DNA from: Welwitschia mirabilis
Taxonomy: Eukaryota > Gnetophyta > Gnetopsida > Welwitschiales
Length of the DNA stretch: 64,000 nt
Direction: 5' to 3'
Assembly: GCA_051453625.1 (NCBI GenBank)
Contig: JBOZIK010000001.1
Location: forward strand, 265,975,826-266,039,825
Every line of letters begins with the position of its first letter. The stretch's first letter is position 1. The position numbers were made by a program, and so were the translations under genes. Positions 60,077 to 64,000 of this stretch are shown here, one piece after another. The notes below the pieces were generated by a model. The model worked only from the letters and a program-made list of their open reading frames with translations, was not told where the DNA came from and ran no database searches.

Positions 60077-60330
60077 CACTACAAGAAATGCAGGATTTTA
60101 AGGCATTTATTTTAATAAGTGCTTTAAATATAAATCTTTTTAAGGCAGTTATTTTGATAAATTCCTTAAAAAGAAAATAATAGTGATATTTTTAAGGCCT
60201 TTATTTAAATAAATACCTTAAAAGATATTTTCATTTGTTTTTAATGCATTTATCCCTAACAAATGCCTTAAATATTTTGGTTTTTTAAGGCATTTAAGAA
60301 GTAAAAGCCTACTTAAAAAGGTTAAAAAAC
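60077..60330 (+). mobile_element. CACTA transposon terminus
   Basis: CACTACAAGAAATG is the terminal inverted repeat start of plant CACTA (En/Spm) elements. It is followed by a subterminal region of short inverted repeats built on TTTAAGGCATTTATTT and its complement, where the transposase is known to bind in this superfamily. It interrupts the tandem repeat. I found no matching right end (TTCTTGTAGTG) up to 64000, so the element is either longer than the window or truncated. Confidence 0.8.
60097..60273. repeat. Four subterminal hairpins
   Basis: Imperfect palindromes of 30-36 bases lie at 60097-60128, 60137-60172, 60190-60223 and 60238-60273. Each has a TTTAAGGC-like left arm and a GCCTTAAA-like right arm around an AT loop. 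A further left arm follows at 60281. Confidence 0.82.
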
Positions 60331-61440
60331 CTCATGCAGATCTTTTGTTAAAGCATAAAAATAAGACATCAATTAGTTCATTTACTTCTCCTTCAGACCC
60401 TCAACCCATCACTTGCCGCTTATTTGCTACTCACTACTGGTTTTCTTTTTGCTCAATCAACACTTACCATAGGTTTCCTTTTTTCTACTTGATTCCTGTG
60501 TCTTTCACTCAATGTGTGTGCCTACTATTGTTGCTTTCATGAAATCTCAGACATGTATTATCTTTTAATACTATGCTCTGATGCTTTAGATTTTGCTTGA
60601 TTAATGCTTTTTTATGTATTCAAGATTACTCTTGAATCTTCAAGTCCTCTCTCTTGTCTGTGCAACTTCATGATAATATTTGTAATTGAGAGATGCTCTT
60701 TTAATTTTTGAAAAATGCATTTTTAAGGATCTAGCTTAAATCTTGAAATTTTGACATGTTATAAATGAATTTAAATGCTTTCATTTTATTGTCATTATAT
60801 GATTTTATAGTACTTGCAAAGTTTGTTAATGGTGAAGAAGTAGGTTATGAGTCAATTTTAGTACTTAAATTCATTATCAACTCTTAATTCAACATGAACA
60901 TTATGCAAATAAATGTTTTTCCCGTCTTTAGAGACTTCAGCCTAGAAATTCTTTACTTTCTTCTTTAGTTTAAATGTGTAAGATTTGATCACATATATTT
61001 AAAATATCTATGTTAGGTTATTTGTTTATTTCTCTTAAGAGAGTCATCAAATGCATAGGTTTATCAAATATTAGACTATTAATCATTTCATCAAGCCTAA
61101 CTAATAAAACACTTATGAGATGGACATATTATTAACTGCACTATTAAGATTTAGTGCTTCATTTTTTTCATTGTGAACTCTTCTGAAGACAAAAGGCAAT
61201 GTTATTTTTCCACTTATTTAACTAAGACATTAGTTCTTAGTGTTTAAAAATGTTGCATTCTTTGCTTAAATGTTGGTTTTTATGTTAATATGGGGGGAAA
61301 AATTACACAAACATTATTTTAATTTACAATCAAGTTTGAGCAACCAATTTTAATTAGCAACCCAATCAATCAAAAGAAATCTCCAAAATCACTTATTAGA
61401 GATTTAAAGCAAAAATCATACCTTAGTTAAGAGTGATCAG
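60331..61440. other. CT-rich leader-like stretch, then AT-rich
   Basis: 60370-60540 is richer in C and T than its surroundings and is open on the plus strand (60345-60542), but the peptide is Ser-Phe-Leu-rich with no family resemblance. It could be a 5' untranslated exon. The rest is intron-like, T-rich DNA with no feature that I recognise. Confidence 0.35.
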
Positions 61441-61716
61441 GTGATGAAAATTTTCAAGGAGCTAGAGAATTTGTACTTTTCATTAAGAAGTAAAAATAGG
61501 AATCTTCCATTTAATCCATCTAGTAGGTTCCTTAATAGTCATGGACTAAGAAAGGATCCCTTGCTAAGGATAAAAGGATATAAAGAAATATTAATAGACA
61601 AGTTTCAAGCACTAGACATTTATCAAATGATATATTCTAGACATAGAAATGAAAATAACTTTATTTGGCTCTCTATTTCTGATGGATGCATTGCAATTGA
61701 CTTAAAATCAAATTAA
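61441..61716 (+). CDS. Exon-like open frame, function unknown
   Basis: A 91-codon frame begins after GAGTGATCAG, a possible 3' splice site, so the first ATG need not be the true start. The composition is balanced and protein-like (RNLPFNPSSRFLNSHGLRKD, later ENNFIWLSISDGCIAIDL), unlike the Lys-Asn-Ile noise of other frames here. I do not recognise the family. It may be part of a gene within the CACTA element, either its own transposase-side gene or a captured host fragment, or part of a degraded host gene. Confidence 0.4.
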   Translation: MMKIFKELENLYFSLRSKNRNLPFNPSSRFLNSHGLRKDPLLRIKGYKEILIDKFQALDIYQMIYSRHRNENNFIWLSISDGCIAIDLKSN

Positions 61717-61906
61717 GTATTTGTTTGTTATAGATCAATGGCTCTTGCATGTAACTAGTATCAATGGCTCTTCCATGTAACTAGTTTACAACATGTAGCT
61801 CAACCTGCATATAAGATTATATTATGATGATTATAAGTCCCATTATTATTATTATGTTAGCATAGTAGTTTTTGGAATTTTTAGAAAGTATTTGATTAAT
61901 TTCTTA

Positions 61907-62077
61907 TTGTTTAGATATACTTAAACAACTCACCCTATGAAATCACCTCTGATCTTAACCAAAGATTATTTGATGCTTCTGCCCTCTCCTGTTTAGAAAA
62001 TTATAAGAAAAAACTAGTAGAATTAGTAATAGTCATGCATAATTCATTTTCTTCTTTAGGGTCATCATATGAAATGT
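61907..62077 (+). CDS. Possible following exon, function unknown
   Basis: After TTTCTTATTGTTTAG (a good pyrimidine-rich 3' splice site ending near 61914) a frame stays open to a TGA at about 62075, with protein-like content (NNSPYEITSDLNQRLFDASA, then SCLENYKKKLVELVIVMH). Distance and strand fit a second exon of the 61441 frame, with about 190 bases of T-rich intron between. There is no recognised domain. Confidence 0.35.
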
Positions 62078-63560
62078 GAAAGAGGAAATAGTTAATTAAC
62101 ACAGTATCTCTATTAATTAAGGTACTTTTAAAAAGGAAAGTTGATAAGCATGCTTGTCCTTTTAAACATGATAAACTTAACAGGAAGAAAATGTTAAATG
62201 ATCTATAGTTTAATCATATGAAAGCAAGGAAGAAATTTATAGTTCCATCTTCAAATAAATATCTTATTTAGAATATTAGATTAATTTGATCAAAGAAAAT
62301 CCAAAAGTCATGGGATGATAAACTATAACCCCATTTGATAGAGCTGATAGAAGGAATGTTGAAAATAAGGAAAACAATGCTAAATTATCATGAATTTCAA
62401 CATTAAATTATGATATGAAATATTTCTAATCATGTTCTTTAGTCTTACATCAAAAGAGACAGACAAAAGATTAAGTTATGAATTAGAGAAAAAAGAGTTA
62501 ATAGATTGGTAGATGTTTCTTGATTATTGGACATCTACCTAAAATAATTACATATATTCTTTAAATGGATCTCTTCTTAAATGTATTTTATAGATAATTA
62601 GGAATTGTAATTAATTTTGTAGTGATTGCATTATATTTTTTAGAAGCCATTTTAATGCTTGTGCTAGCATGGCTATCTAATGTCCCTTCATTTTCGCTTA
62701 TGTTGGTAATATTGGATAAATTAAAACTATTAAATAGACTACTATTTATTTTACTTTATAATCAAGGTAACTTGCCTTATATTTAACTATCTTAGATGAA
62801 ATTCTTATAACTCGGGCATATCAAAAAGCGCTGAAAGTTCTAGTAATGAATTTGATAACTGACTGAACTCAAGAATCTATAGCTTTAGATGGTCCTGTAA
62901 ATGTACCTTTAGGGATGAAATACAAATAATTTATAGTAAGTTTTAGGCATATTGATTCCATTAATATCATAAATAAATCTCCACTTCTAGGAGTTAAGGT
63001 TCTAATGGATGTTATCAGATATGCCTTATGTTCTTAACGAATATGCTCATTTTTCATGATCTAAAATAAACATGAATAAACATTAAACATAGGTAATATC
63101 ATTTAGTATAATTTTTTAAGAATTTCAAAATAATTACCTATTCAATCTAATTAATTAAGATAATTTAATTATAAATAAGTTACTTATGAGCCTATAATCT
63201 TATAGATTATATCATGGGTTATGGGTTCTAAGCATATTTTAACCTAAGGGCTATTAAAGAAGGGCTTCTGATCTTAATTCTTAATTACATGCGTTAATGT
63301 TTTAGTGTTTTGGCTTAATGATGTTAGATAAGAAGTTTTACATTATGATTTTGGGCTAATAACTACTACAAGAGAAGTTTTAGATGTTACCAAGGCCAAA
63401 GAATATATTTCTTAAAAGGTTTTTAAGAAGAATAGTATTTCTAAAGAATGTAAAGAGAATTGCTAAATGCTTGTAGGTGATATAGAAATAGCATGAATTA
63501 TAAGAGTGTTTGAATAAAGGAAGGGAAATGGTCATGGGAAGAGTAGACAACTTAGAAAAG
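62078..63560. other. No gene recognised
   Basis: AT-rich. A stretch near 62810-63030 keeps a semi-open plus-strand frame (ALKVLVMNLITD, LDGPVNVPLGMKYK, SPLLGVKVLMDVIRYALCS) that looks like eroded coding sequence, but I cannot place it in a family. Confidence 0.35.
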
Positions 63561-63763
63561 TCCTATAGAATGAGAAATTGAGAACAAGAAAGGGCTTTAA
63601 GCAAATAATTCATTTTCTGTATTTAGAAAGACATAGGGTCATTGCTTTCTTATCTTATCTCACTTTAATAACTCTGTCTAGGGCTTCACTATCACATATT
63701 TTCTTCACTAGCTTATGCTTTTTCTTAATTTTATTAAATTTTTATTTTACTTTAAATGTTGCC

Positions 63764-63770
63764 TATAAAA
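63764..63770 (+). promoter_or_regulatory. TATA box
   Basis: GCCTATAAAACCCCC is followed by a CT-rich leader (TTCTTCCACTC) and CAAC about 30 bases on, a textbook plant core promoter reading toward the right edge. The short frame upstream (63578-63811) overlaps it and is probably not coding. It may be the promoter of an LTR that continues past 64000. Confidence 0.55.
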
Positions 63771-64000
63771 CCCCCTTCTTCCACTCTTTTCAACATGACT
63801 TACCCATTTGATCACTTTTCATGAGAGGATTATGTAGGCATTAGAAAAGGAAATGGAGAAGTTGTAGCGTTTGAGTTTTCTTATGGTTTTTTTCCTTTTG
63901 AATTTCTTATTTTCTTATCAAAGGTAAGAAGACATAGAATAGAGGTAGTTTTTATTGAATTTTGGTTGTGTATTATCTATATTAGTCTTTGAATGACTTG

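Noticed and set aside
60345-60542. Frame of 65 codons as a secreted or membrane peptide
   Set aside because: The Leu-Ser-Phe-rich content follows from the CT-rich DNA. No signal-peptide logic or homologue is recognised. It is noted only as a possible untranslated exon.
63361-63380. CTACTACAAGAG as a second CACTA end
   Set aside because: It is in the same orientation as the end at 60077, not inverted, and lacks hairpins around it.

Overview
This is AT-rich, CpG-poor nuclear DNA from a flowering plant. It consists almost entirely of old, nested transposable elements. The evidence is the families present: Ty3/gypsy chromovirus (Tekay/Del-like), gypsy elements primed by tRNA-Asp, Ty1/copia with tRNA-iMet primer sites, and a CACTA (En/Spm-type) end. 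Nearly every reading frame carries stops. I found no rRNA, tRNA, CRISPR or bacterial-type feature and no intact host gene. The species cannot be told from the window. All searching was by eye, so boundaries without a duplication or terminal motif are approximate.

Layout. 1-62 is the edge of a gypsy LTR. 63-2648 holds nothing I recognise. 2654-15074 is a complete chromovirus on the + strand: LTR, tRNA-iMet primer site, gag, protease, RT, RNase H, integrase, chromodomain, polypurine tract, LTR. It is bounded by the 5-bp duplication TAAGG, and its 3' LTR seems to hold a further insertion. 15080-16335 is unassigned. 16336-38536 is a head-to-tail array on the - strand: four LTRs alternate with three internal regions of about 4.7 kb, each with a tRNA-Asp primer site, gag and protease but no reverse transcriptase or integrase that I can see. 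The last LTR is split by a copia insertion (about 35.2-37.93 kb).

From 39.3 to 60.1 kb the original DNA was an array of about 100-bp tandem repeats, now in four blocks. Three of the separating insertions rejoin the repeat when removed: a solo-LTR-like element (39679-43537, duplication AGTAT), a three-LTR copia composite (44165-56751, duplication CTATT), and a second solo-LTR-like element (57252-59847, duplication GTCAC/GTCAT). The fourth is a CACTA end at 60077. Inside the copia composite sits a - strand gypsy block in the permuted order protease-RT-RNase H-integrase-chromodomain-LTR-primer site-gag.

From 60.3 kb to the end lies DNA that may be CACTA interior. It has two exon-like open frames (61441-61716 and about 61907-62077) and a clear TATA box near the right edge. 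No genes work together here. The interest lies in LTR-sharing tandem structures seen in two or perhaps three unrelated families, in gag-only and gag-protease elements that could spread only with outside help, and in an insertion order that can be read from target-site duplications.
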